Notes: generated by a model not told the origin, from the sequence alone. A stretch of 64,000 nucleotides of DNA from Ignavibacteria bacterium (GCA_019187405.1 JABAQZ010000005.1:62001-126000), one strand, 5' to 3'; numbered from the stretch's first letter, positions 1-9,027 are shown. Numbers and translations are program-made.

Positions 1-587
1 AGAGGCTTAAACTTTTCCACTTTGCTTTTTATTTTTCTCTCTCCGCCAACAAGTTCCGTGAACTTCAGTGCGATTTCTCTGTAAAATTCCTTATTTACAA
101 CTTCAACAGAAAATCTCGAATTCAAATCTTCAAAATCTTTTACTCTGCCTTTCTTTATTAAAAACTCTTCCGGAGTATGCGTCTTAGAATCCGGTCCCAG
201 AAAGAATGAATATCTTCGCGGATTGGAATATTCTTTTTTGACCTTAGTATTTTCGAGACTAAAATTTATAGTTGCAAGCGAAAGTCGGTAATTTGGAGAA
301 TTATCAGATATAAACAGAATTATAGCTTTCTTCGATGAATAATTCCGCATAATCCTGAAAATGTCTTTAGACAAAGAAACTCTCGGATCATACTCCGATG
401 AATGCTTTGCTTCATATATTTTCAATTCAAGAGATTCAACTTTTCCAATGAGGGTAACTTCTTTAATGTGTGAAGGTGTAAATTCCAATGAAAGTATTTC
501 ATCTTCTTCCGAATAATCGTTTGGGAGAAAATGATCCCGAAAAAAACTTATGTAGTCGGATTTGTTATAATGGTTTTTAAAGTTCAA
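1..587 (-). CDS. Eco57I-type restriction-modification methylase, N-terminal part (cut by window edge)
   Basis: An open frame of 195 codons runs to the left edge on the minus strand. An in-frame stop lies at 597-599 and no ATG follows it, so TTG at 587 is the likely start. An AAGGAG at 608-613 sits about 20 nt upstream, which is too far for a normal ribosome site. Recognisable family features are the YSNPRRYSFFLGPD segment, a THTPEEFLIKKGRVKDFEDL-like stretch, and FSVEVVNKEFY. These resemble the N-terminal region of large (usually about 1000 residue) Eco57I-family proteins that join an adenine methylase to a nuclease. The catalytic NPPY-type motif would lie outside the window. It is last in a minus-strand cluster with the helicase at 1999-5283, so a role in restriction of foreign DNA is inferred. 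Confidence 0.7.
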   Translation of the reverse strand, partial: MNFKNHYNKSDYISFFRDHFLPNDYSEEDEILSLEFTPSHIKEVTLIGKVESLELKIYEAKHSSEYDPRVSLSKDIFRIMRNYSSKKAIILFISDNSPNYRLSLATINFSLENTKVKKEYSNPRRYSFFLGPDSKTHTPEEFLIKKGRVKDFEDLNSRFSVEVVNKEFYREIALKFTELVGGERKIKSKVEKFKP

Positions 588-620
588 GATTATTTTTTAT
601 GATTGAACTCCTTAATTATA

Positions 621-890
621 TCATTTTGGAAAATACCGATAAATTTCTTTTCGATGAAGGAATCTCACAAATACGATTGTGCCATACTCAAAAACTATTC
701 CTATTCTGTAATCCCTAATTTTAATTCGATAGTGTATATTATGTCCCTTTAGTTTTTTAATATTAATTATTTCTTTGATATTCTTTGACACTCTCACATT
801 CTCGATACAATCCGCAATAAGATTTAATATCTTCTTATCCCTGATCTTATCGGTGTCTTTTTCAAATGCCTTGTCAATTCTTACATTCAC
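621..890 (-). CDS. RelE/ParE-family toxin
   Basis: An 89-residue protein with the compact RelE/ParE layout: an N-terminal helical part rich in charged residues, then beta strands ending in YRIKIRDYRIGIVFE and a C-terminal LHRKEIYRYFP. The arginines and the terminal His/Arg/Tyr cluster are typical of ribosome-dependent RelE-like mRNA interferases, although ParE-like gyrase poisons share the fold. Its start overlaps the stop of the upstream 65-residue gene by four bases (ATGA), which is the usual antitoxin-then-toxin coupling. It sits between the broken PLD-like gene and the Eco57I-type gene of the defence locus. The choice between RelE and ParE activity cannot be made from sequence alone. Confidence 0.75.
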   Translation of the reverse strand: MNVRIDKAFEKDTDKIRDKKILNLIADCIENVRVSKNIKEIINIKKLKGHNIHYRIKIRDYRIGIVFEYGTIVFVRFLHRKEIYRYFPK

Positions 891-1084
891 CTTCTCAATT
901 TCTTTATATATTTATCCGTATTGACATATTGTTTCGTTCTTCCTTCTTCTATAGCGAATGAAAGCCCAATCTCCTCAATTTCGGATTCACTTAAAACTCT
1001 TGTTTTTATTCCGATTTTCTTTGCCAAATCAACAAGCAGCTTAATATCTGATTTTGATTTGCTGTTTAGAATTACAGTTTCCAT
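887..1084 (-). CDS. Antitoxin of RelE-type pair
   Basis: A 65-residue protein directly upstream of, and overlapping by four bases, the RelE-like toxin. It begins METVILNSKSKSDIKLLVDLAKKIG and contains an acidic helix followed by SFAIEEGRTKQYVNTDKY. This resembles small antitoxins of the kind often annotated as 'addiction module' or DUF2683-like proteins, which wrap the toxin with a C-terminal segment. No clear DNA-binding fold can be assigned by eye. The antitoxin role rests mainly on gene order, size and translational coupling. Confidence 0.65.
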   Translation of the reverse strand: METVILNSKSKSDIKLLVDLAKKIGIKTRVLSESEIEEIGLSFAIEEGRTKQYVNTDKYIKKLRR

Positions 1085-1274
1085 ATTTTTATATATTAAT
1101 CGATTATATTTTTTATTGTTTTTAAAATAACATTTTTTTCTTTTAAACTTAATTCATTTGAAATGTAAGATTTAATTTTAAAACTCTATAATTAATACAC
1201 ACAATCTGAATTTTAATATTTGTGAGTCCTTGAATGACACTGATGATGTCGAACAAATTACAAACACCTTAGAT

Positions 1275-2002
1275 CTATTTTATTACTCCAAATACCTTTT
1301 CTATTTCCACTATTTTTTCGTTGTTCATATTAATAACCCCTCTTTCTTTAAATTCTTCCAATAAATCTTTGTCTTTAAAATCTTCAACTGTTAAATCATA
1401 AAATGAATATTCAATATCTAACTTTTGTAAAATCTCGGTTGGTTCAGGAAATTTAATCTTGTAAATGATAATATTGACTTCATCTTCTATTGTTCTATCA
1501 TCTAAAGGTTTACAATAATTTTTGAATTTATCCGGTGGATTATCTTTTAGAAAAGTTTTTAATTCTTCTTTTATTGTATCTTTGGAGTTCAAAATTTCAT
1601 CCTTCAAAAAATCCAATAAAGATTTTTGTATATTATCTTAACAGCATTAGAAGTCAAATCGCTGTCACTTGATAATATACTGCTTTGTGGAAATAAACAA
1701 TAACCGAAATTATCGTTTATAATAAACGAAACCATATTCCCAGGTTATTCAGAGATTTCAATGTTGTTTTCTTTCAGAAAGGTTACAGCTTTTATGTCAC
1801 CAAATCACGTTCGAAAATTTCTCTCTGAATTATCCAATATTATCTTAACTTCATTAATGTTGTTTTTATTTCTAAATTCAACTATGGTGTGTGCAATTTC
1901 TTCGGTTATGTTTGGCATTGAAATAATCAGAACATTTCGAGCAGAAGAAATTATATCGCAAATATCGTTATAACCAATATGCTTAATTAATTCATAACTC
2001 AT
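1275..2002 (-). pseudogene. Broken PLD-like protein gene of the defence locus
   Basis: Three consecutive minus-strand pieces read as one protein of about 240 residues. Piece 1 (2002-1808) is MSYELIKHIGYNDI..., a PLD-like N-terminus ending NSERNFRT. A TGA at 1807-1805 follows. The same frame continues FGDIKAVTFLKENNIEISE, hits TAA at 1747-1745, then continues PGNMVSFIINDNFGYCLFP to about 1625. A frameshift near 1620 joins it to a 113-codon frame (1616-1275) starting LDFLKDE and containing NPPDKF. Family members I recall have R-x-G-F-G-D-I at the first stop, so TGA probably replaced a glycine codon (GGA to TGA is one change). The start overlaps the helicase stop by four bases, so the gene was once translationally coupled to it. 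The gene is decayed unless the lesions are sequencing errors. Confidence 0.65.
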
Positions 2003-5000
2003 TTAATCTCCTCCGCAAGTATTAGGCTCTCCTCACCTTCTTCAATTTGTGTAGCTTTCTTTATGATTTCGATAATATAATTGTGAGGAATTTCTTCTTT
2101 CATTTTTTTAATATCTGCATCGAGCTTCTTTTCCGAAATTGCTCTTACTTTTCTTGCCATTCCTAATGGCAAAGCATCGAGCTTTTCTATTACATATTTT
2201 ACATCTTCGAGATAATCTTTCTCTCCGGGTAACAGGCGAATGAGGATTTCAAGCTTATCAATTGCTTCACGAATTCCTTTGTCTTTTGCAACTTCTGTTT
2301 TTTTCTTAAATAGATTTGCTTTTGCATTTTCATAAATCTTTTCAAAATTATTACTTACTACTTTTGCATTTTCATTCACTTCTGCTTTAAATAATTCAAA
2401 AGCATCTTCCGCTCCGAGCGCGATTGATTCTTTTTCGTCTATGCCAAGCCTAAATGCAAGTTCGGAAGATTTTTTCCCAAAAAGAACTACACCGGTTCTG
2501 TTTTTCTTTTCAGTTCGCCTTATCCTTGATCTTTTTGGAATTTCCAATGCAGCTTTAATAACTTCCGGATGTTTGTTCTTTAATGAATTATAAAGATTTC
2601 TATATTCGGAATCCCATGATTGCTGTTCATCTTCTGCAAACAGTCTATGAAACTCCTCCTTGAAATAAGCATTAAGTTCTACATCGGAAGTTAGAACTTT
2701 CGTATCTTCACCAAGAAGAGAATTTATCATTTCAAATTTTAAAGTAGTAATTTCTTTAATTCGAACTTCATTTTCCCCGGTAGCAGTCGGGAAAAAATTG
2801 TAAATAAATAGCTTATTAAATACTTTTTTATTAACTCTGTTTATCCTGCCAACTCTCTGAATTACCCTTGTGGGATTATAAGGAATATCATAATTAAATA
2901 TTGTTCCTGCTCTGTGAAGATTATAACCTTCAGATATTGCGTCGGTTGCAATCAAAACATTATAATCATTTTTCTGCTTTGACTGATCAATGCCCGCATC
3001 GAAATTTTCTTTTACAATTTTTTTTGATGACGCATTTGATTCACTTCCTATATATTTATAAATTCTAATATCATTTTCCAAATGCTCATGAACATATCTT
3101 ACCGTATCGGCAAATTCACTGAATACTACTATTTTTCTATCAGGCTCCTTAGCAATTTGCTTAACTATCGATTCTTTAAAATGATTTAGTTTTGGATCCG
3201 GAAGGATTTTACTTTTAAACCATTCGTTTTGAATTTCTTCTAATAATTTTATATCAGATTCAACATCTTTAATGAAATCATCACTCAAGTCTTCTCTATC
3301 GATAAAGACCAAACCTCTTTCATAATATTTTTTTAGATTTTGCTCAATCAATTCTATGTCTAATTCTTTATTTATAAATTCCAGTTCAGTTTGCATGTCG
3401 TCACCCGTTTCCAGATTAAGTTCATCCAAGTCAGGTAACTGACCTTTTTTATAAATCGGAACCTTTTTAAGTTTATCATAATATTCTTTGACTCGCTTTG
3501 AGGAAGCAATCATTGATTCAAGACTAATCCTGAAAGCATCTACTGAGCTTTCGAATCTTCTCACAAGCAATCGTCTCATGAACTTTGATAAGTTTATTTG
3601 TGATTGCAAAACAAGATTTGGATCCTTAAAATCTTCTTCGAGTTTTTTTATAAATTTGCTTGCGTCTTTCAAATAAGCCGTCGGTTTATATCTTGCGCCA
3701 ATCAGTCCACCTTTTTTTTGTACTTCAATTTCATCCTCAGAAGGACAAATTTTTTCGAGGGTGTTCCAGTACAAATCTTTTATTTCATCCAGTTCATAAG
3801 TAAGTTCTTTCGGATCCTCAACAATTGGAAATGATATTTTTTGTTCCTTCAAATCTTTCTTATATTCTTCAATTACTTCGAGGTCAATTCGGGACCTTCT
3901 AATTAGCAATGGTGAGATTACATTTCTGATTTGTTTAGCAAGATTTTGAACACGTTGTTTTACAATTTCCTTATTTTCCTTATCCTTCTTTTGTGTCGCC
4001 CGAATGTCTTTATATTCTCTAATCATTTCCCGGAATTGCAATGATAAATTATCAACTGTTTGAATACTCGAACGCAATGGTATTTGAAAAAGTCTTATTA
4101 ACGAATAAATATCTTGTGGCCTGTTATTAAATGGAGTCGCCGAAAGGAGAACTACTTTGTTTCCCTGACATAGTTGATGCAGCTTTGAATACATGTCGGT
4201 TTCCTCATTTCTATATTTATGTGCTTCATCAATGATTATCAGTATTTCCTCTTCGTATTGATTTTCCTCAAGGGCTTTTTCAATAGAACCGCTTCCGTAA
4301 ACTCTTGCATTAAAATTAAAATCAAATCTGTAATCAGTATTCCATTGTTCATACAGGTGAGGAGGAGCTATTACAATTGTTTTAAGATTCAGATTATACG
4401 CTATTGTTGAAGCAATTATACTTTTCCCAAGCCCTACAACATCAGAAACAATAACTCCATCATGCCTCTCGATAACATTCAAAGCATGCTTAATAGCATC
4501 TGTTTGATATTTAAGATTAATAAATTTCCCTTTTGTAATTTCTTCAGGTAATTTGATCCTGACATTTTCATCAACTTCAAAATATTCTGCTAAGACTCTG
4601 AGAAACATTGAGAATGGCTTTGGAAGTTTATCGATCCAAATTTTTTTTACGACTTTATTCATGAAATCATCTTGATTGTTTCCATTAACGATTTCAACGG
4701 ATGACTCCCAAAGTTCATCAAATAATCTTTTTCCTTCACTGTAATGGTCATCTCGAAAGACGACGTTAATCTCGTATCTATCCTTTAATCCAGAAACGGA
4801 AAGATTACTTGAGCCGGTAATCAGAGTTCCTTTAAACTCACCACCCTGACTATACTCCGTTTTATTTTCAAACAGGTACATCTTAGAATGATTAGATTGT
4901 AGTGTTTTCTTTATCTCTAATGTTCCGTTTATTATTTTCTCAATGTAATATTTAAATGCAGTTTGCTTTTTTTCTGTATCAAAATAATCGGTTTCATTAA

Positions 5001-5283
5001 TAATGCTCACTAAAGAATCAAAATAATTTTGTTTAACTTCGCCTCTTGATTTGTTAACATTTTGCAATATCTCATACTCCCTAATTTTATCAGATAGAAT
5101 TTTTTCGACTTCCATACCGACAAGAATTTTCAAATTCCTATCTTTGACTTCCTGATGGATTTCTTCAAAGCCGGAAAAATAAAAATAACCAACAAGAAAA
5201 TATAAATTTTCTGTTGAGGGAATAATATTCTTAAAAACTTCTGAAAGTAATTTCGATTGATTAGTAATAAATTGACTATTCAA
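1999..5283 (-). CDS. PLD-SNF2 helicase of a defence locus
   Basis: A 1094-residue protein. Residues about 1-200 form a phospholipase-D-like domain with a single HKD-type set: H132-S-K-M-Y and GSSNLS at 157-162. A superfamily 2 helicase of SNF2 type follows: Q motif near Q260, Walker A DVVGLGKS at 281-288, DEAH at 352-355 and SATPFNN at 381-387. A long insert is followed by the C-terminal RecA lobe with VVFSEFAD, ATDAISEGYNLH and motif VI QRVGRINR. The C-terminal about 150 residues are charged and helical. The Walker A reads DVVGLGKS rather than the common DEVGLGKT. Proteins of this type are found beside Eco57I-type methylases; the DISARM systems also combine SNF2 helicases, PLD proteins and methylases but with different gene sets. 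It is probably an ATP-driven DNA translocase that senses or restricts foreign DNA. Confidence 0.8.
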   Translation of the reverse strand: MNSQFITNQSKLLSEVFKNIIPSTENLYFLVGYFYFSGFEEIHQEVKDRNLKILVGMEVEKILSDKIREYEILQNVNKSRGEVKQNYFDSLVSIINETDYFDTEKKQTAFKYYIEKIINGTLEIKKTLQSNHSKMYLFENKTEYSQGGEFKGTLITGSSNLSVSGLKDRYEINVVFRDDHYSEGKRLFDELWESSVEIVNGNNQDDFMNKVVKKIWIDKLPKPFSMFLRVLAEYFEVDENVRIKLPEEITKGKFINLKYQTDAIKHALNVIERHDGVIVSDVVGLGKSIIASTIAYNLNLKTIVIAPPHLYEQWNTDYRFDFNFNARVYGSGSIEKALEENQYEEEILIIIDEAHKYRNEETDMYSKLHQLCQGNKVVLLSATPFNNRPQDIYSLIRLFQIPLRSSIQTVDNLSLQFREMIREYKDIRATQKKDKENKEIVKQRVQNLAKQIRNVISPLLIRRSRIDLEVIEEYKKDLKEQKISFPIVEDPKELTYELDEIKDLYWNTLEKICPSEDEIEVQKKGGLIGARYKPTAYLKDASKFIKKLEEDFKDPNLVLQSQINLSKFMRRLLVRRFESSVDAFRISLESMIASSKRVKEYYDKLKKVPIYKKGQLPDLDELNLETGDDMQTELEFINKELDIELIEQNLKKYYERGLVFIDREDLSDDFIKDVESDIKLLEEIQNEWFKSKILPDPKLNHFKESIVKQIAKEPDRKIVVFSEFADTVRYVHEHLENDIRIYKYIGSESNASSKKIVKENFDAGIDQSKQKNDYNVLIATDAISEGYNLHRAGTIFNYDIPYNPTRVIQRVGRINRVNKKVFNKLFIYNFFPTATGENEVRIKEITTLKFEMINSLLGEDTKVLTSDVELNAYFKEEFHRLFAEDEQQSWDSEYRNLYNSLKNKHPEVIKAALEIPKRSRIRRTEKKNRTGVVLFGKKSSELAFRLGIDEKESIALGAEDAFELFKAEVNENAKVVSNNFEKIYENAKANLFKKKTEVAKDKGIREAIDKLEILIRLLPGEKDYLEDVKYVIEKLDALPLGMARKVRAISEKKLDADIKKMKEEIPHNYIIEIIKKATQIEEGEESLILAEEIK

Positions 5284-5361
5284 TTATAGTATTATCTATG
5301 TTGGATTAAAGATAAGAATATAATGTATTAAACTAAAGAAATAAAATGGAAAATAATATTT

Positions 5362-5544
5362 TTAAAGAAATAACAAGATTTCATTCTTTATACACGATAA
5401 AACTTCTAATGTACTCTTAAACTCAAAAACTAGATTCTCAAAAGAATTTAGAATTTTTGTAAGAAACTCAAGTCCATTTCTAAAAGTACTTTTTTCTTTT
5501 CTGCTATGATTTTTGATTCTGATTTTTATTGATTTAGAAGCCAT
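5362..5544 (-). CDS. Possible small basic ORF
   Basis: A 60-codon frame starting MASKSIKIRIKNHSRKEK, with a lysine/arginine-rich N-terminus and a hydrophobic leucine-rich C-terminal half ending EILLFL. It lies just upstream of the helicase gene on the same strand (78 bp gap), next to an inverted-repeat tract. No family is recognised and no ribosome site is visible. It may be a chance frame in AT-rich DNA or a remnant of a mobile cassette. Confidence 0.2.
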   Translation of the reverse strand: MASKSIKIRIKNHSRKEKSTFRNGLEFLTKILNSFENLVFEFKSTLEVLSCIKNEILLFL

Positions 5545-5552
5545 TGTAAACG

Positions 5553-5745
5553 TTTAGTGAGTTTAACTGCATTGATAAGTTTATAAGAAATAATTAGAGT
5601 AGTTTGCAGTTAAACTCACGTCAATAACAACGTGAAAAAGATGATTATGAAACATTTTTAAGGTCCGTTGTTGGCGACTTTCATTTGCCTGCATAAAACT
5701 CATTTACAAGCAGCACAGTTATTGCAGCAGGTAAGCTCACTAAAT
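5553..5745. repeat. Nested inverted repeats in a non-coding tract
   Basis: A perfect 15-bp inverted repeat occurs at 5557-5571 (GTGAGTTTAACTGCA) and 5605-5619. A second, 16/18 match pairs 5553-5570 with 5728-5745. A 7-bp pair AACAACG/CGTTGTT lies at 5626-5632 and 5666-5672. The inner GTTTAAC...GTTAAAC ends match the simple integron attC core pattern (RYYYAAC...GTTRRRY), but that pattern is weak because GTTTAAAC is itself palindromic. The 336-bp stretch 5545-5880 has no convincing gene. It may be a small mobile-element end (MITE-like) or a recombination site marking the border of the defence island. Confidence 0.45.
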
Positions 5746-5880
5746 ATCAACTACGATATAAAAACATAACTATATCTCAATTTTGATATTATCAGATTAG
5801 CATTTTCTGGTTACCATAACTTTATTCTCTTTATTCCGTTTCATTAGAAAATTTAAATTCGAAAATTTTATTTCTAAATT

Positions 5881-6888
5881 ATGAACATTCTAATAATCGG
5901 AGGAACAATTTTTCTTGGCAGACACATAATTGATTCAGCAATAAAGAGAAATCACAATATAGTATTATTTAACCGCGGAAAACATAATCCTGAATTATTT
6001 CCCGAACTTGAAAAAATCAAAGGCGACCGTGAAGGTGATTTAAGCGAACTGAAAAGAAGAAAATTTGATGCAGTTATCGATACCTGCGGTTATGTACCAA
6101 AAGTTGTCAGAAAATCGGCTGACTATCTCAGAGATTCTGCAGGACATTATACGTTCATATCCAGCATATCCGTTTATAAAAATGCAGGTGATTTGGATTT
6201 AGACGAAACATCGGAAACTGAATCCGTGAAAGACGGCATTACTGATACTATGACTTTGGAAAATTACGGAGCATTAAAGGCATTGTGCGAAAGAGAAGTT
6301 TCTGAAGTTTTTGGGAATGACTCCTCGCTTGTCAGGTCAGGTCTGATAGTTGGTGATGGTGATTTTTCCGACAGGTTTACTTACTGGGTAGAAAGAATAA
6401 GCAGGGGAGGGAAAGTAATTGTCCCTGTTTCAGAAACAAACAATGTTCAGTTTATTGATGTCAAAGACCTTGCTGATTGGGTAATAAAAATGACTGAAGA
6501 AAAAATCAGCGGTGTTTATAATTCTACCGGACCTCTTGAGACACTATCGCTTTATGACCTGATTAACCAGTGCATTGAATTCACGGGAAGCAGAGCAGAT
6601 TTCATCGGCATCGCTGAAGAGTTTTTGCTGAAAGAGAATGTCGTGCCTTATAAAGATTTAACATTGTGGCTGCCGGCTGATTCTGCTGGAATGAATAATG
6701 TCAATATTTCAAAAGCTAAATCCGCAGGAATGAAGATTAGACCTCTTACTGAAACACTCATTGACACAATGAAATATCACCTGTCAAGAGGAAAAGATTT
6801 TAAGCTTAGAACAGGTCTGTCTTCTGAGAGAGAAAAAGAAATATTTGACAAATGGGAAAGTGTTTCAAAATCCAAATTGGTTTGGTGA
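5881..6888 (+). CDS. NAD-dependent epimerase/dehydratase (SDR family)
   Basis: A 335-residue Rossmann protein. The N-terminal MNILIIGGTIFLGRH carries the GGTxFxGxH nucleotide-binding signature of the atypical/extended SDR group. DAVIDTCGYVP follows near residue 85, and TFISSISVY near 115 supplies the catalytic-like serine region. The canonical YxxxK is replaced by a Y-G-A-L-K stretch (NYGALKALCE), which keeps Y and K. It resembles bacterial 'NAD-dependent epimerase' proteins related to chloroplast CSP41 and isoflavone-reductase-like enzymes. The substrate is unknown; a nucleotide-sugar is one possibility. It is a single gene with 147 bp before the ABC-F gene. Confidence 0.8.
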   Translation: MNILIIGGTIFLGRHIIDSAIKRNHNIVLFNRGKHNPELFPELEKIKGDREGDLSELKRRKFDAVIDTCGYVPKVVRKSADYLRDSAGHYTFISSISVYKNAGDLDLDETSETESVKDGITDTMTLENYGALKALCEREVSEVFGNDSSLVRSGLIVGDGDFSDRFTYWVERISRGGKVIVPVSETNNVQFIDVKDLADWVIKMTEEKISGVYNSTGPLETLSLYDLINQCIEFTGSRADFIGIAEEFLLKENVVPYKDLTLWLPADSAGMNNVNISKAKSAGMKIRPLTETLIDTMKYHLSRGKDFKLRTGLSSEREKEIFDKWESVSKSKLVW

Positions 6889-7023
6889 GATGCAGCTAAT
6901 AGTCTGGTATTTTAATCCCAAAAATTAGTAATCATAATTTTAACTTTCCTAACTGTAAAATATTTAGAATAAATTATCATTTCACTTCACACGAATACTA
7001 CTTAAAATAAAATCATATTTGAT

Positions 7024-7031
7024 TAAATTTG
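7024..7031 (+). promoter_or_regulatory. Bacteroidota-type -7 box (TAAATTTG)
   Basis: TAAATTTG matches the TAnnTTTG -7 element of Bacteroidota promoters and lies only 4 nt before the ATG of the ABC-F gene at 7036, implying an almost leaderless transcript. No good TTTG -33 box is seen at the expected distance, so this is tentative. Confidence 0.3.
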
Positions 7032-7035
7032 CATC

Positions 7036-9027
7036 ATGATTTCATTGAACAATATCTCAATGCGGTTTGGTGCAAAGGTTTTATTTAATGATGTTTCACT
7101 CCGCATTTCAGGAAAAGACAGGATATCTTTTGTCGGAAGCAATGGTGCGGGAAAATCCACACTGCTTAAAATTATATGCGGACTGGCAAAAGCTGATGAA
7201 GGTGAAGTTGCCGTATCGAGACATACTACCGTCGGTTATCTTCCACAAGAAGGTATTGTCTATACAGGCAAGACTCTTTATGAGGAAGTTTACAGCTCTG
7301 CCGGCGATATAAACAAAATCCAGTCCGAGATGGAGGAAATCGAAAAAGAGCTTTCCGGAAATCAGGATACCGGAAGCGATGAGTACATGGATCTGCTTTA
7401 TGAATACGGCGAGCTGCAGGAAAGATTCGAGCAGCTTGAAGGATTTAAGCTTAAATCAAAAATAGAAAAAATCCTTACCGGGCTCGGATTTTTTGAAAAA
7501 GATTTTGATAGACTGACTGATGAATTCAGCGGTGGATGGCAGATGAGAATTGAAATTGCAAAATTGCTTTTAAGCAATCCTTCCATTTTACTGCTTGACG
7601 AGCCTACAAACCATCTCGATATAGAATCCCTTATCTGGGTTGAAAATTATTTAATAAATTATCAAGGCGCAGTTGTGCTTGTGTCTCATGACAGAAGTTT
7701 CTTAGATAATATAACCAGAAGGACATTGGAAATTTCGATGGGGAATGTAACGGAATATTCGGGAAATTATTCCTTTTACAAAAAGGAAAAAGAAATTAGA
7801 AAAGAGCATCTTGAAAACCAATTTAACAACCAGCAAAAATATCTGCGGCAGCAGGAAAGATTCATCGAAAGATTCAGATATAAAGCTACAAAGGCAAGGC
7901 AGGTGCAGTCAAGAATAAAGCAGCTCGATAAAGTTGAGCTTGTCGAAATTGAAGATGAAGAATCATCAGTTAATTTCAGATTTCCTCCGGCAACGCATTC
8001 CGGAAAAATCTCTCTGGAAATATCAGACCTGACAAAAAATTATGACGGAGTAAACAATGTAATCGAGAACATCAATCTATTAATCGGAAGAGGGGAAAAA
8101 ATTGCTTTTGTGGGAGTCAATGGCGCGGGGAAATCAACACTAATGAGAATCATTGCCAGACTGGAAAATTTTCAGAAAGGCGATGTTAAGATTGGACATC
8201 TTGTTACTATAAAATTTTATGCGCAGAATCAGGCAGAAGCGCTTAATCCAGAGAAAACAGTTCTGCAAACAATGGAAGAATCGGCTACCGGAGAAATAAC
8301 AAAAAATCTTCGATCAATACTGGGAAGTTTTCTTTTCAGGGGAGATGATGTATTTAAAAAAGTCGGAGTGCTTTCCGGAGGTGAGAAGTCGAGGCTTGCG
8401 CTTGCAAAGATGCTCATCGAGCAGTCAAATTTTCTTGTACTTGACGAGCCGACAAATCATCTTGACATGCGCTCAAAAGAAGTATTAATGAATGCTTTGC
8501 AAAAATATGAAGGAACTGTGGTTATAGTATCTCATGACAGGGAATTCATTGACGGGATTGTGGATAAAGTCATAGAAGTGAAGAATAAAAACATAAAGAC
8601 ATACTACGGGAATGCAGCGGATTATCTCAAAGCAAAAGAAAATGAACTCAAGAAAAGTAATAATATAAATGATAATTTGGTTGAATCCAGGAAATCAGAT
8701 GTGCCAAAGATTAAAAATGAAAGAAACGTTAAAGCAAATCCTAAATCACTGATTAAAGAGATGAATAAAAAAATAGAATCCTCAAAATCCCGTTTAAAGG
8801 TTCAGGAGACTGAAATTTTAAAAATTGAAAATGAAATCAAAACAAAAGAAAACTTAATGTCTGGAGAGGAATTTTATAAAGGCGGATACAATATTATGCA
8901 GTTTACCGGCGAATATAATTTGTTGAAAGATAAATTAAAAAATAAATACACTGAATGGGAAACCGAAACTGCAGAACTTGCCGAACTTGAAAGCAAACTT
9001 GCAGAACTTAAATCTGAAATAAAATGA
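7036..9027 (+). CDS. ABC-F family ATPase (ribosome-associated)
   Basis: A 663-residue protein with two ABC domains and no membrane segments, the mark of ABC-F proteins that act on the ribosome. Domain 1 has Walker A GSNGAGKST at 34-42, signature FSGGW near 168 and LLLDEPTNHLD. Domain 2 has GVNGAGKST near 357, LSGGEKSRLALAKML, and LVLDEPTNHLD. The domains are joined by a charged P-site-tRNA-interaction-motif-type linker (KYLRQQERFIERFRYKATKA). The C-terminal about 110 residues are Lys/Glu-rich coiled coil, as in YdiF/Uup/YheS types. Which subfamily, and whether it gives antibiotic protection or general translation support, is not decidable here. Confidence 0.9.
   Translation: MISLNNISMRFGAKVLFNDVSLRISGKDRISFVGSNGAGKSTLLKIICGLAKADEGEVAVSRHTTVGYLPQEGIVYTGKTLYEEVYSSAGDINKIQSEMEEIEKELSGNQDTGSDEYMDLLYEYGELQERFEQLEGFKLKSKIEKILTGLGFFEKDFDRLTDEFSGGWQMRIEIAKLLLSNPSILLLDEPTNHLDIESLIWVENYLINYQGAVVLVSHDRSFLDNITRRTLEISMGNVTEYSGNYSFYKKEKEIRKEHLENQFNNQQKYLRQQERFIERFRYKATKARQVQSRIKQLDKVELVEIEDEESSVNFRFPPATHSGKISLEISDLTKNYDGVNNVIENINLLIGRGEKIAFVGVNGAGKSTLMRIIARLENFQKGDVKIGHLVTIKFYAQNQAEALNPEKTVLQTMEESATGEITKNLRSILGSFLFRGDDVFKKVGVLSGGEKSRLALAKMLIEQSNFLVLDEPTNHLDMRSKEVLMNALQKYEGTVVIVSHDREFIDGIVDKVIEVKNKNIKTYYGNAADYLKAKENELKKSNNINDNLVESRKSDVPKIKNERNVKANPKSLIKEMNKKIESSKSRLKVQETEILKIENEIKTKENLMSGEEFYKGGYNIMQFTGEYNLLKDKLKNKYTEWETETAELAELESKLAELKSEIK

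Noticed and set aside
1745-1807. Stop-codon readthrough or selenocysteine at TGA 1805-1807
   Set aside because: A second, different stop (TAA) and a frameshift follow within 200 bp, and no SECIS-like hairpin is seen, so decay explains it better.
1761-1973. 70-codon plus-strand frame MLFSFRKVTAFM...
   Set aside because: Antisense to the broken PLD-like gene, whose minus-strand reading is far more protein-like.
5557-5619. Integron attC site and cassette array
   Set aside because: Only the simple GTTTAAC/GTTAAAC ends match. The inner L box pairing and an integrase are missing, and the match comes from one palindromic core.
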